DNA of 64,000 nucleotides, taken from NCBI GenBank assembly GCA_025210375.1, contig JAOASB010000005.1:1-64000 (forward strand), given 5' to 3'. How positions within the stretch are numbered: the stretch's first letter is position 1; every line of letters starts with the position of its first letter. A model generated the notes under the pieces. That model was not told the origin of the DNA and ran no database searches. It worked only from the letters and a program-made list of their open reading frames with translations. This DNA comes from Maledivibacter sp. Its GTDB lineage: Bacteria > Bacillota > Clostridia > Peptostreptococcales > Caminicellaceae. Position numbers and translations under genes: made by a program. This document shows, piece after piece, positions 19,033 to 28,320 of the stretch.

Positions 19033-19707
19033 ATGTATAGGATATTAATTGTTGAGGATGATGATACTATATCCTCAATCATGGGGGATAAATTAAATAA
19101 ATGGGGATACGATACATTGGTAATTTCAGATTTTAATAATGTCATCGCAGAATATACAGCCTTCCAGCCCCATCTCGTATTAATGGATATAAACCTACCA
19201 TACTATGATGGTTTTTTTTGGTGTGCTAGGATAAGGCAGATATCAAAGATTCCTATTATTTTCATATCATCAAGGGATACAGAGGGTGATAAGATACGTG
19301 GCATAACTCAAGGTGGAGACGATTATATAGAAAAACCATTTTCGCTAGATATGCTGATAGTAAAAATACAGGCGATATTACGCAGAGCATATTCATATAG
19401 CGACCAGACGTTAAATGTAATTGGGCATAGGGATATTTTATTGAACATAGAGGATTCGCGGGTATTTTGTAGAGAAGAAGAAATCAGACTAACCCATAAT
19501 GAATGCAAGATACTATCTCTTCTCATTAGAAACTCCAATAAAATTATAACTCGACCTCGTTTAATTAAAGCGCTGTGGGATGATGAAAGCTTTGTGGATG
19601 ATAATACTTTAACTGTAAACATTAATCGGTTGCGTAGGAAGTTAAGGGAATTAGGATGCGATGATTATATAGAGACTATAAAGGGTGAGGGGTATAAACT
19701 CATATGA
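19033..19707 (+). CDS. bceR: BceR-type response regulator
   Basis: This is a ~224-residue OmpR-family regulator. The receiver has the acidic pair in VEDDD, phospho-acceptor Asp in LVLMDINLP (about 50) and Lys in IEKPFS (about 102). The C-terminal winged helix carries TVNINRLRRKL and ETIKGEGYK. ATG 19033 lies eight bases after AAGGAG, so the GTG at 19024 is not preferred. Its stop overlaps the kinase start. With the kinase and ABC pair it forms a Bce-type detoxification module. Such regulators activate the ABC genes when a cell-wall antibiotic is sensed. Confidence 0.9.
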   Translation: MYRILIVEDDDTISSIMGDKLNKWGYDTLVISDFNNVIAEYTAFQPHLVLMDINLPYYDGFFWCARIRQISKIPIIFISSRDTEGDKIRGITQGGDDYIEKPFSLDMLIVKIQAILRRAYSYSDQTLNVIGHRDILLNIEDSRVFCREEEIRLTHNECKILSLLIRNSNKIITRPRLIKALWDDESFVDDNTLTVNINRLRRKLRELGCDDYIETIKGEGYKLI

Positions 19708-20735
19708 GCATTATTAATTATCTAAAGGAAAAATGGTTAATATATACTTTTATTGTAGCTAGTGTTACATTCACTTCTACAGTATATAAATTAGACAGAA
19801 AGTTTACTATGTCAAAGTCAAATGCAACATATGCTATTATAGGATTTTTTCTATTACTGATTATATTTAGTACAATAGATTATATTATTTATAGGTGTAG
19901 GATAAAGAATTTTAAAAGCTATTGTAGAAATGATGCCTTATCTAATGAAGCCTTGGATTTATTTGTATACCCTATGGATAGAGAATATGGGGAAAGCGTT
20001 CATAATATATTTAAGGAATATGAAAAATTTAAATCGGATATACATACAAAGTCCTCGGAGGAATTAGAGTTTATTACAAAATGGGTACATGATATAAAGG
20101 TACCCATAGCTGCTATGCGGTTGATTTTAGAAAGTCATGATGATATAGGGCAAGCTTTTTATCGTAGGATGGATACAGAAATAGCAGCTATAGAGCATTG
20201 CTCCCAAAGAGTTTTCTATAATATTAAGGCTAATACACTCTATAATGATTACAAAATTTCCGAGGTATGTACCAAAAAATTGATTGGGGACGCCCTTAAG
20301 AACTACTCAAGCTTTTTTAGCTATAAAAGGATAAATATATCTATTTCAGAGGATAATCATAGAGTATTAACCGATGAAAAATGGAGTGGATATATCATTT
20401 CCCAGATACTTTCAAATGCTGTTAAATATACGCCTACTAATGGATATATATCAATCAATACAATTAAAAGTGGCAATAGAATCACAATACAGATAAAGAA
20501 CAGTGGTAAAGGGATTTTAGATAAAGACATTAATCAAATATTTAAAAAAGGTTATACTTCATCGGAGGATAGAGATGGAATGAAGGCAACGGGTTATGGG
20601 ATGTATCTCTCAAAAAAACTTAGTGATATGTTAGGGCACGAGCTTCTTGTGGAATCTAAGTATGGGAAATACGCTAAGTTCAGTCTTACCTTCATAAACA
20701 ATGACACTGTATATAGTGTGATAAGAACCCACTAA
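19704..20735 (+). CDS. bceS: BceS-type intramembrane-sensing histidine kinase
   Basis: This 343-residue kinase has two N-terminal membrane spans (about 12-30 and 41-64) with almost no extracellular loop, the hallmark of intramembrane-sensing kinases. The phospho-acceptor is in WVHDIKVPIA (His about 129). The ATP-binding part has the N box ISQILSNAVKYT and G boxes NSGKGI and GYGMYLSKKL. Family members do not bind antibiotics directly but read the state of the BceAB transporter. It overlaps the regulator gene by four bases. Confidence 0.9.
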   Translation: MSIINYLKEKWLIYTFIVASVTFTSTVYKLDRKFTMSKSNATYAIIGFFLLLIIFSTIDYIIYRCRIKNFKSYCRNDALSNEALDLFVYPMDREYGESVHNIFKEYEKFKSDIHTKSSEELEFITKWVHDIKVPIAAMRLILESHDDIGQAFYRRMDTEIAAIEHCSQRVFYNIKANTLYNDYKISEVCTKKLIGDALKNYSSFFSYKRINISISEDNHRVLTDEKWSGYIISQILSNAVKYTPTNGYISINTIKSGNRITIQIKNSGKGILDKDINQIFKKGYTSSEDRDGMKATGYGMYLSKKLSDMLGHELLVESKYGKYAKFSLTFINNDTVYSVIRTH

Positions 20736-20784
20736 GCATATGTATAAATTGGACAAACAATAATGAAAGTGCATATAAAGCATA

Positions 20785-20820
20785 TGACGAAAATGTAAGA
20801 TGAAGCAGCCAAAATGTAAG
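20785..20820 (+). promoter_or_regulatory. Two direct BceR-like boxes before the ABC genes
   Basis: TGACGAAAATGTAAG (20785-20799) and CAGCCAAAATGTAAG (20806-20820) share AAAATGTAAG at 21-bp spacing, two helical turns apart. The first matches the box at 18966 in 13 of 15 positions. A possible -10 TATGAT lies at 20853. Confidence 0.65.
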
Positions 20821-20889
20821 GCTATTCGATTTTCCTAGGATTATTTATAAAGTATGATTTGTTTATAAATAATATGGAGGTGGAGCATA

Positions 20890-21642
20890 ATGGAAGTACT
20901 AAAAGTAGAAAATATTAGAAAAATATATGGAAGCAAAAAAAGCACAAAGCGGTATGTGGCTTTAAATAACATAAGCTTCGATGTAGAGGAAGGTCAGTTC
21001 ATCGGTGTAATGGGACCATCTGGTTCTGGTAAAACCACGCTGCTTAACATATTAGGAAGTATTGATAAACCCACAACGGGAAGGTTTTTTATGGGAGATA
21101 GAGATATAACGGCCTTCAATAAAAAGCAGCTTGCAAAGCATAGAATAGAGAATATAGGTTTTATTTTTCAGGACTATAATTTGTTGGAGACAATGACCTT
21201 AAAGGAGAATATAATACTGCCATTAGCATTGGCAGGTCATGAACCTAAAATCATGGAAGAAAAACTAATGGAAATCACCAAAAATGTGGGAATTGATAAG
21301 CTATTGGACAAATACCCCTATGAAGTATCGGGAGGAGAACAACAGCGTGCCGCTGCGTGTCGTGCTTTAATAACAAGTCCTAAAATCATATTAGCCGATG
21401 AACCTACGGGCAATTTAGATTCAAAATCTGGGAAGGATTTACTTGGATTGTTATCCTATATAAATAATGAATACAAAACTACAATACTTATGGTAACCCA
21501 CGATGTTTTTGCCGCAAGCTATTGTCACAAAATAATGTTCATACGTGATGGAGAGATATATAATGAGTTGTATTCGGGAAATAATAAGAAGGAATTTTTT
21601 GACTCCATAATTGATGTTATGAGTGTGATTGGAGGTGAATAG
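20890..21642 (+). CDS. bceA: BceA-type ABC ATPase
   Basis: This is a 250-residue ATPase of the MacB/BceA class. Motifs are Walker A GPSGSGKTT, Q-loop FIFQDYNLL, signature VSGGEQQR, Walker B IILADEPTGNLDS and switch MVTHD. It powers removal or release of peptide antibiotics such as bacitracin or lantibiotics from lipid-cycle targets, together with the following permease. GGAGGTGG precedes the ATG. The permease starts two bases after its stop. Confidence 0.92.
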   Translation: MEVLKVENIRKIYGSKKSTKRYVALNNISFDVEEGQFIGVMGPSGSGKTTLLNILGSIDKPTTGRFFMGDRDITAFNKKQLAKHRIENIGFIFQDYNLLETMTLKENIILPLALAGHEPKIMEEKLMEITKNVGIDKLLDKYPYEVSGGEQQRAAACRALITSPKIILADEPTGNLDSKSGKDLLGLLSYINNEYKTTILMVTHDVFAASYCHKIMFIRDGEIYNELYSGNNKKEFFDSIIDVMSVIGGE

Positions 21643-21644
21643 AA

Positions 21645-23612
21645 ATGAAGCTGACCACATTAGCTATCTCCAATATAAAAAGGAATCTAAAAAAATATGT
21701 CATGTATTTCTTCTCATTAAGCTTTAGTGTGTTTACTGCATATACATTTTTTGCCTTGATGCAAAATGAATATGTATCCATGGCGTTCACATATGATTTT
21801 AGATATAAAACCATGCTTAAAAGCTTTGGTATCATTATAATAGTATTTGTAATGTTCTTTTTGATAAGCTCCAATAGGAGCTTTATTAGAGCTAGAAAGA
21901 AAGAAATCTCAACATATTCACTTTTAGGAATGACAAATGGTAGAATAGGAAGACTTTTATTTCTTGAAACTATGATAGTGGGAATTATGGCCCTACTAAT
22001 AGGTATAGCAGCAGGAATATTTCTGTCAAAGCTTATAGCCATGATTCTATTGAATATTTCTCTAGCATCCTTTACGGGCAATATAAAATTTACTATTGCT
22101 CCTAGGGCAGCTTATATTACAGCTATGATATTTATAGGGATATTTTCCATTATGGGATTGTCAGGATTCATAGTTATAAATAAATTTGAACTGGTAGATT
22201 TATTTAAGGCCCATAGGATGTCAGAGGGAAAATCTAGGGGCTCAGTCATAGCACTTATTATATCACTGTTACTGATTGGATCGGGCTATTATTTGGCTTC
22301 AAGGCCTAATCCGGTGACCGTTGTGAAATCGGCTATTCCCATACTTATATTAGTTATAAGTGGAACATATCTATTCTTTTGGGGGGGATTACCTAAGGTA
22401 CTGAGCCTCATGAAAAATAGCAAAAATAATTATTATAAAGGAGTAAATCTAATCTCGATCTCCATATTTTCACATAGGATGAGATCCATAGGTCTTGTCA
22501 TGGCCACGATAGCAGTTTTATCAGCTGTTGCTACAACGGCAATCGCCACGGGATATACTTTATATTATAATATCGAGAACAATGTCTACGAGCAATTGGG
22601 CTATGATATGTATTTCTATGGGGGGCAGGAACAAGTATTGGAGGAGGTAGAGGCTGCCTTTGAAAGACATGGCAATAAAGTCATTGAACAGTTTACTACC
22701 CAGAGATATACATGCCCATCAACTATTGAGGTTTCTCGGGTTAAAGATTCATATTTTAAAATAACTAAGGATGATTATTTTAGAGTATATTCTGAATCAA
22801 TGTATAACAAGCTTATGTCCTTGACTAGATGTGATCACAATCCTGCTAAGATTAAATCCGGTGAGGCCATATATGTCTATCCCTTTTTAGCTGATAGAAT
22901 AGGGAATGCAATGATTGGTCAGAGCCTTAATTATACAGATAAACAATTAACTATTACACAGACTATAAAGTCAGACATGTTATCCTTTGGGGCAATTCAT
23001 ATGATTATTATCAGCGATAATGATTTTGATAAGCTTCTAGAAAAAGGTGATATAACCGACAAAGATGGTGTAGATCATTTCTATGACAAGGTAACGGTAT
23101 TTAAATATGAAAGGCCTTTGAGTTCACCAAAGTTGAATAAAGAATTAACTGACATATTGTCTGGCAAAGTAGGTAGTTTTAGAACCGCATATAGGCTTTA
23201 TGATGAATCCTTACAAATCTTTGGGTTGGTGTGCTTTATAGGTTTCTTTATGGGGGTCGTATTTATACTGATGACAGCTAGCCTACTATACTTTAAACAG
23301 GTTATGGCGGCAGAGGAAGAGAGACATCAGTATAGAATCCTTAGAAAGATTGGAATGAATGAAGTGACAGAGAAGATAGTAATAGCAAAGAGATTGATAC
23401 CAGTATTTGCGGTGCCTTTGCTGGTCGGCATTGTACATAGTATATTTGCCATGAAATCCGCCGATACAATGGTCTTTTCAAATATGATATCAGTAGAAAA
23501 TTCCTATGCCAGGGTACTTATGTGTTCCTTTGTAATGTATGGAATATATGCTGTAGTCTATAGTATATTCTATTTTATTACTCAAAGGCAGTATTCAAGG
23601 ATAGTAAAATAG
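21645..23612 (+). CDS. bceB: BceB-type ABC permease
   Basis: This is a 655-residue FtsX-fold permease. Ten membrane spans are expected: the first near 17-40, then pairs near 50-75 and 105-170, and the C-terminal set near 525-650. A ~200-residue extracellular domain lies between spans 7 and 8 (about 310-515), the family's sensing and specificity domain. The architecture is that of BceB/PsdB. It senses and counters peptide antibiotics and signals flux to the kinase. A terminator-like hairpin follows. Confidence 0.9.
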   Translation: MKLTTLAISNIKRNLKKYVMYFFSLSFSVFTAYTFFALMQNEYVSMAFTYDFRYKTMLKSFGIIIIVFVMFFLISSNRSFIRARKKEISTYSLLGMTNGRIGRLLFLETMIVGIMALLIGIAAGIFLSKLIAMILLNISLASFTGNIKFTIAPRAAYITAMIFIGIFSIMGLSGFIVINKFELVDLFKAHRMSEGKSRGSVIALIISLLLIGSGYYLASRPNPVTVVKSAIPILILVISGTYLFFWGGLPKVLSLMKNSKNNYYKGVNLISISIFSHRMRSIGLVMATIAVLSAVATTAIATGYTLYYNIENNVYEQLGYDMYFYGGQEQVLEEVEAAFERHGNKVIEQFTTQRYTCPSTIEVSRVKDSYFKITKDDYFRVYSESMYNKLMSLTRCDHNPAKIKSGEAIYVYPFLADRIGNAMIGQSLNYTDKQLTITQTIKSDMLSFGAIHMIIISDNDFDKLLEKGDITDKDGVDHFYDKVTVFKYERPLSSPKLNKELTDILSGKVGSFRTAYRLYDESLQIFGLVCFIGFFMGVVFILMTASLLYFKQVMAAEEERHQYRILRKIGMNEVTEKIVIAKRLIPVFAVPLLVGIVHSIFAMKSADTMVFSNMISVENSYARVLMCSFVMYGIYAVVYSIFYFITQRQYSRIVK

Positions 23613-23650
23613 AAGTAAAGACATGTATTTATTCCATAAAGTGTGGCGTG

Positions 23651-23710
23651 GGGGTGGACCTATGGGATCCTTGATTTTAAGTGGGCTCATAGGTTTGTCC
23701 CCCTCTTTTT
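23651..23710 (+). terminator. Terminator of the bce module
   Basis: GGGGTGGACCTATG (23651-23664) pairs imperfectly with CATAGGTTTGTCCCC (23688-23702), followed by CTCTTTTT. Confidence 0.8.
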
Positions 23711-23777
23711 ATCCTTTGAATCCAATGTATTTAATTGTTTTTCATAAGTCGACAATTGTAGTTTTATTTTAATATAG

Positions 23778-23821
23778 GACAAAAGCCCTATGTTGCAAGG
23801 GAAGAACATAGGGCTTTTGTC
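23778..23821. terminator. 17-bp perfect hairpin upstream of the ParM-like gene
   Basis: GACAAAAGCCCTATGTT (23778-23794) and its exact complement (23805-23821) enclose a 10-base loop. The stem itself has an A/T-rich base as in bidirectional terminators, but no long T run follows. Confidence 0.6.
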
Positions 23822-23946
23822 GTATTTAGCATAATTTTGGAATAATATGCAGGAAAAACAAGATGAAAGAAGTATAATGTTATCTAATGGAAAGTCATAT
23901 TAGATAATTTGATATTCTTAATTCTTAAATTAAGGGGCGTGTATAT

Positions 23947-25104
23947 ATGAAAAATTATGACGATATAGAGATTTATTTTAATGATAATGGAAATGAATCG
24001 ATAAAGGCTATGGATGAAGATTTTGGAAGAGTTCATTTTCTGAATATTGCCACAGAAGTCACAGATATTGAGGCCAATAATCATGAAGAAATCGAAGAAA
24101 GGTTTCAGAAAGAAAGAAAAGCCGTATATGATTGCCTTGATGTAACCATATTTAAAAATGGAAAGAATTTAGGCCGATATTATTTAGGAAATTTAGCAAT
24201 TGAATACTTTAGTTCAAAGGCAGGAAGAAGAAATGCAAGTATAAAAAAGGCCCAAGACAAACAGACTTATATCTGTTCCTATGTAGCTACAGCACTTAAA
24301 ATCTTAGAAAGAAATCCTAGAGAAGATCATATAGAAAAAGAAAATATTATGTTTGGGACTTGCTTACCTATGGCTGAATTTTTAAAAAAAGATATATATG
24401 ATGAAATGATGGAAGAATTCATAGGAAGTGTAAGGATTGAATTTAATAGGGGTGCATTGAAGGGAAGAACAGTAGAATATAATGTGGATAAAGGAGATGT
24501 TTTTCTATATCCTGAAAGCACTATAGCTTTGAAAGGGCTGTATTATAATAATGATGGTACCTATAATGATGAGTTCTCAGAAGATGTTGGTGATCGCTAT
24601 ATCATTGGGATAGATATTGGTTCGATATCTACTGATATGGGGGCATTAAGAAATGAAAAAGCTGTACCACAGCTTTGCCATCATGTTGGAGAAGGAATAA
24701 GACAACCCTTGTATAGAGTAAGAAATGTATTACAACAATATATTGCAAGTGAGTATAACAAAGAAGTGGATATTAGTGTGGAAGAATTAAATGTTGTTTT
24801 ATTGGATTTCGATAATAAATATCCCTTTGGAAGAACTCAACTGGATATAGAAGAAGTTGTAACCGTAGAGCTTCGTAGAAGTGTAAAGAACACTCTAAAT
24901 ACATTCGACAATAGAATAGATGTAAATATGAATAATAAAATATATGGGATATACACTTTTGGCGGGGGCTCAATCCTAATGAAAGATTTTATTGAAGAAA
25001 GCATGAAGAATAGATTTGAACTAGTACATGTTGAGGATGCACTTTGGTTTAATGCACGTTCAGCTATAAAAGTAATGAAAAATGAGAGATTAGATAAAAT
25101 ATAA
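23947..25104 (+). CDS. ParM/StbA-like actin family protein
   Basis: This is a 385-residue actin-fold ATPase of the ParM/Alp type. The phosphate-1 motif appears as DNGNESIKAM near residue 13, like ParM's D-x-G-x-x-x-x-K. Phosphate-2 is IGIDIGSISTDMG (220-232) and the adenosine motif is TFGGGSILM (337 on). The C-terminal WFNARSAIKVM fits the last helix of the fold. Plasmid ParM pushes DNA copies apart as filaments, whereas the surroundings here look chromosomal. AAGGGG precedes the ATG. The next gene encodes a small membrane coiled-coil protein, not a recognisable ParR. Confidence 0.82.
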   Translation: MKNYDDIEIYFNDNGNESIKAMDEDFGRVHFLNIATEVTDIEANNHEEIEERFQKERKAVYDCLDVTIFKNGKNLGRYYLGNLAIEYFSSKAGRRNASIKKAQDKQTYICSYVATALKILERNPREDHIEKENIMFGTCLPMAEFLKKDIYDEMMEEFIGSVRIEFNRGALKGRTVEYNVDKGDVFLYPESTIALKGLYYNNDGTYNDEFSEDVGDRYIIGIDIGSISTDMGALRNEKAVPQLCHHVGEGIRQPLYRVRNVLQQYIASEYNKEVDISVEELNVVLLDFDNKYPFGRTQLDIEEVVTVELRRSVKNTLNTFDNRIDVNMNNKIYGIYTFGGGSILMKDFIEESMKNRFELVHVEDALWFNARSAIKVMKNERLDKI

Positions 25105-25148
25105 TATAATTTATGTATTATTGATTATATATTAAGGAGGCATTATGA

Positions 25149-25565
25149 ATGAAGAGTGATGTTTTCTTTGTATTGATTCCACTCATCATTATTGCTGGGG
25201 TTTTGCTATATTTAATTATCACACAGAGGAAAAAATTTCAACAGTTACATAATGAAATTGATGAATTGAACAGTAATATTACGCGGTTAATAAGTGAAGC
25301 ACAAAGTAGTCGTGATATAAAATATGATGATAAAGAGAAAATAGAAAGAGTAAGTAGTAAATCCGTTGAAAATCATAGAGTTAGAGTACTTGAAACCAAT
25401 GATTTTGACTTGAAAGTTAAATCCAATGATAGAGATAGACAAAAAAAAGAGGATGAAACAAATAATGGAGAAATTGATTTTGGACAAAAATATCTATTTA
25501 ACCATTTCTCAAATAGGTTAACTGAGAGAAATAGGGATGTGGAAGTAGTAAAAAAGCTTAAATAA
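25149..25565 (+). CDS. Small membrane-anchored coiled-coil protein
   Basis: This is a 138-residue protein with an N-terminal membrane span (about 5-24) followed by a basic stop and a coiled coil (QQLHNEIDELNSNITRL, about 31-50). A long charged, probably disordered tail comes after. It matches no family I recognise. It starts 44 bases after the actin-like gene with AAGGAGG at 25134-25140, and a strong terminator follows, so the two genes look like a closed operon. A membrane anchor or nucleator for the filament is a positional inference. Confidence 0.65.
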   Translation: MKSDVFFVLIPLIIIAGVLLYLIITQRKKFQQLHNEIDELNSNITRLISEAQSSRDIKYDDKEKIERVSSKSVENHRVRVLETNDFDLKVKSNDRDRQKKEDETNNGEIDFGQKYLFNHFSNRLTERNRDVEVVKKLK

Positions 25566-25641
25566 GCAAATCGTTGAGGTTTTTAGTATTTAGCTATGTT
25601 CTTTTAGATATTGTATCCTAAAACATTTCGGGATTGAACTC

Positions 25642-25672
25642 AAGGGACTGTCTTTTCGGACAGTCCCTTTTT
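25642..25672 (+). terminator. Strong terminator after the actin-like operon
   Basis: AAGGGACTGTC (25642-25652) pairs perfectly with GACAGTCCCTT (25659-25669) across TTTTCG, followed by T residues. Confidence 0.93.
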
Positions 25673-25784
25673 AGATTATTGGTTTTTCCTATCTATAATA
25701 TAGATTTCCCAAAGTTAAATTTAATTTATACATATCAAAATATCCGATGCTTCTAGTTAGTTCCATATTATAGGGTCTTTAAAA

Positions 25785-26489
25785 TTAATCATTCTTTGTA
25801 GAATAATAATTCATAACAGCCTTAGTCATAGCCTCGGCACACTGATTTTTACCATCTTCTGACATTAGAAACATTAAATCCTCTGGGTTACTCAAATAGC
25901 CCAATTCAACCAGTATTGAAGTTGAGTTAGTATTTCTTAAGACATAAAGCCCCTTATCCGTTTCATACCTTAAGCCCCTATTCCTCGTATAACCTATATC
26001 TGAAAGACCGTTGCTGATTCCATTAGCAAGGACTTCTGCTTCGGTATCTTTAAACCTGCACCATACCTCGGTACCCTTGACGTCCTTGGATTTTGGAAAA
26101 TTGTTAGCATGTATGGATATGAAAATATCAGCATTATATTTATTAGATATTTTACATCTGCCTTCTAATGATTCCCTTTGATTTTTCCAAGGGACTTTAT
26201 CCTTTTTGCGAGTATATATAACCTTTACATCTTTTTTCTTTAGAAGCTCGCCTAATCTTAATGAAACATCTAATACTATGTCTTTTTCGTAAACATTATA
26301 GGTTTCATTGACTGCACCGGTATCGTATCCACCATGTCCAGGGTCTATACAAATAGTAAAAATATGATCCGATGAACATTTTATAAAAATAAAAACAGTT
26401 ATAGTGATAATTAATACCGTGAGTATAAATATACTCCTATAGAAACGTTTTTTATTGGATATATATATATTCTTAGAATTCACCCTCAT
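25785..26489 (-). CDS. cwlD: N-acetylmuramoyl-L-alanine amidase, CwlD-like
   Basis: This is a 234-residue Amidase_3 enzyme with an N-terminal signal/anchor span (about 16-37). Zinc-site motifs are DPGHGG (His), VYEKDIVL (Glu), SIHANNF (His) and the catalytic Glu in LVELGYLSN. Length and layout match CwlD, which removes stem peptides for muramic-lactam formation in the spore cortex. A vegetative amidase remains possible. GGGGAG lies before the ATG. It is a single-gene unit facing the actin-like operon. Confidence 0.82.
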   Translation of the reverse strand: MRVNSKNIYISNKKRFYRSIFILTVLIITITVFIFIKCSSDHIFTICIDPGHGGYDTGAVNETYNVYEKDIVLDVSLRLGELLKKKDVKVIYTRKKDKVPWKNQRESLEGRCKISNKYNADIFISIHANNFPKSKDVKGTEVWCRFKDTEAEVLANGISNGLSDIGYTRNRGLRYETDKGLYVLRNTNSTSILVELGYLSNPEDLMFLMSEDGKNQCAEAMTKAVMNYYSTKND

Positions 26490-26609
26490 AAAGTAGACTC
26501 CCCTTGATAACAGACCTGTAATATTTAATGAATTATTGCATCATATTTAATTATACTATATATATTTGGAAATGAATCTGTTTATGTGAAATTTCCACAA
26601 AAAGAAATA

Positions 26610-26822
26610 CTATATAAGGCCTATACTAATGGGTATATTTTGGCTCCTGTTCAATAACAGATATTGTATGGTTTTAATGCTCCTAGCATCTTGATGGAAA
26701 TTGTTCATGTGACCTTCATCAAAGGGTGGTCTTAGATCTACCATAGCTTGAATATTGTATGCATATTCTCTTCGATCATCTGGAGTTGGTAGTTTGAGAC
26801 CTATATTAGCATATCCCCACAA
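26610..26822 (-). other. Unrecognised 70-codon open frame, possible gene remnant
   Basis: The frame reads with a protein-like composition (for example PTPDDRREYAYNIQAMVDL) but shows no recognised domain and no good ribosome site. It may be the remains of a larger gene. Diverged copies of the AT-rich repeat of 13763-13898 border it. Confidence 0.25.
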
Positions 26823-26882
26823 TCCTGTTTCAATTTATAAATTAAGATTTACTTGGAACTCTCTATATTTGAATTTCATAGT

Positions 26883-26922
26883 AAAAAGCTTGTAATAACC
26901 CATGGATCATTACAAGCTTTTT
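26883..26922. terminator. Bidirectional terminator
   Basis: AAAAAGCTTGTAAT (26883-26896) and its exact complement (26909-26922) enclose 12 bases. T runs occur on both strands. Confidence 0.85.
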
Positions 26923-26996
26923 CTATTCTATTTAAAAATTATGGTGATATAATTCTAAAATGATTAAAGTCCAATTCTTATATATAGTATTGCATT

Positions 26997-27386
26997 TTAT
27001 TTTTGATAACCTACATCCGGTGGATCATTGTGGCTACCACCACCGCTGCCCCCCGATATTTTAACCCATTTCCATTGTGCTTCTATAGTTTGGGCGGCCT
27101 CAAACGTAACTAAGCTACCATTGGTAAAATGGAATGTTACGATCCAAGCAATCTTATTTTGAGGGAAATACTTAAGTCTATAACTGAAAGAATAGTTATT
27201 GGATGTTAGTTGATTTACTACTTTCTGTGGAGGTTGCCAATTCGGATTGTAATATCTGCATTCTGGGATATGTGGGACTGTATCTACATTTTTATCGCCA
27301 CAAGGACAACCATTATTAGCTAGGGCAAATGACAAGTTTCCAAAAACTAATAGGATAATAAGAACTGTAGCAGTTATTTTTTTCAT
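26997..27386 (-). CDS. Small secreted protein of unknown function
   Basis: This is a 129-residue protein with a clear signal peptide (MKKITATVLIILLVFGNLSFALA, split after the Ala-rich end). The mature part has CPCGDK and a third cysteine in PECRYYNP, an aromatic-rich beta-type stretch (about 60-110) and a Gly/Ser/Pro-rich tail. The frame is open upstream to 27443, but AAGGAAG before ATG 27386 and the signal peptide set the start. I recognise no family. It is a single gene with a terminator downstream. Confidence 0.7.
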   Translation of the reverse strand: MKKITATVLIILLVFGNLSFALANNGCPCGDKNVDTVPHIPECRYYNPNWQPPQKVVNQLTSNNYSFSYRLKYFPQNKIAWIVTFHFTNGSLVTFEAAQTIEAQWKWVKISGGSGGGSHNDPPDVGYQK

Positions 27387-27587
27387 TAATACACTTCCTT
27401 TCCTTTTTACTATATATATATGTATATATATAATATTATGCACTTAAGTTTACATGGGATGAAGGTATTTTCAAAATATAAATTTATTGAAAATATAGGA
27501 GTGAAAGAAAAAAAGTAGTATAATTATTTATTAGAAGCTATAGAAATGATAAATAGCATATTATAGTAGACCATGAGGTGCATATGG

Positions 27588-28292
27588 ATGAATGTAAATA
27601 TATATGATCGTCAATTAATATGTAAAATAGAGTATAGCAGAAGAAAAACTATACAGATTAAGCTATTACCACCGGATAATGTTAGTATAAAAGCTCCCTA
27701 TGGTTTTTCAAACATGGAGATAAAAGCATTTGTGGAGGGGAAGAGAAACTGGATTAAGAAGAAGCTTGATTTCTTTGAACAGCATAATATACAGGTTATG
27801 GATAGGAAATATGTAGAGGGAGAAAAGCTCCTTTTATATGGGGATGAATATATATTATCCATTACAGAAAATAATCATAAAAAATCCAGTGTAGCATTGG
27901 AATCACATAAGCTTATAGTAAATTCTCCATCGGCTAAATCTGAATTGATAAAACAAGTATTAGAAGCCTTTTATAGAATAAAGGCTAAAGAAATTATTTT
28001 TAGTCTTTCATTAAAGTACGAGGGCTTGTTAGGTTTAAAGCCCAATATGATCAGAATAAAAAAACAAAAAAAGAGATGGGGAAGCTGTAGCAGTAAGGGA
28101 AATCTTAACTTTAATTTTAAGCTAGCTATGGCACCAATAAGGGTAATAGATTATGTAGTATTACATGAATTTTGTCACCTAAGACATATGAACCATTCAA
28201 GGGAGTTTTGGAATTTAGTTGAGGAATATATGCCCGACTATTTGGAGAAAAGAGAATGGCTAAGGATCAATGGCCATAGGCTTGAGCTTTAG
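27588..28292 (+). CDS. YgjP/DUF45-family metallopeptidase
   Basis: This is a 234-residue protein of the YgjP-like (DUF45, M48-clan) family. The C-terminal zinc site is HEFCHLRHMNHSREFW (about 191-206, HExxH plus a third ligand). The conserved WGSCSSKGNLNFN comes just before it. The N-terminal half is a beta-rich domain (residues 1-90). Family members are presumed cytoplasmic metalloproteases, often near DNA-repair or restriction genes, with no settled substrate. ATG 27588, seven bases after GAGGTG, is preferred over 27573. Confidence 0.85.
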   Translation: MNVNIYDRQLICKIEYSRRKTIQIKLLPPDNVSIKAPYGFSNMEIKAFVEGKRNWIKKKLDFFEQHNIQVMDRKYVEGEKLLLYGDEYILSITENNHKKSSVALESHKLIVNSPSAKSELIKQVLEAFYRIKAKEIIFSLSLKYEGLLGLKPNMIRIKKQKKRWGSCSSKGNLNFNFKLAMAPIRVIDYVVLHEFCHLRHMNHSREFWNLVEEYMPDYLEKREWLRINGHRLEL

Positions 28293-28320
28293 CGTTAGCT
28301 TTAATAATGGAGGAATAGAA

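Noticed and set aside
27411-27437. TA-rich run as a regulatory repeat
   Set aside because: It is a simple TATATA stretch with no phased motif; low complexity explains it.
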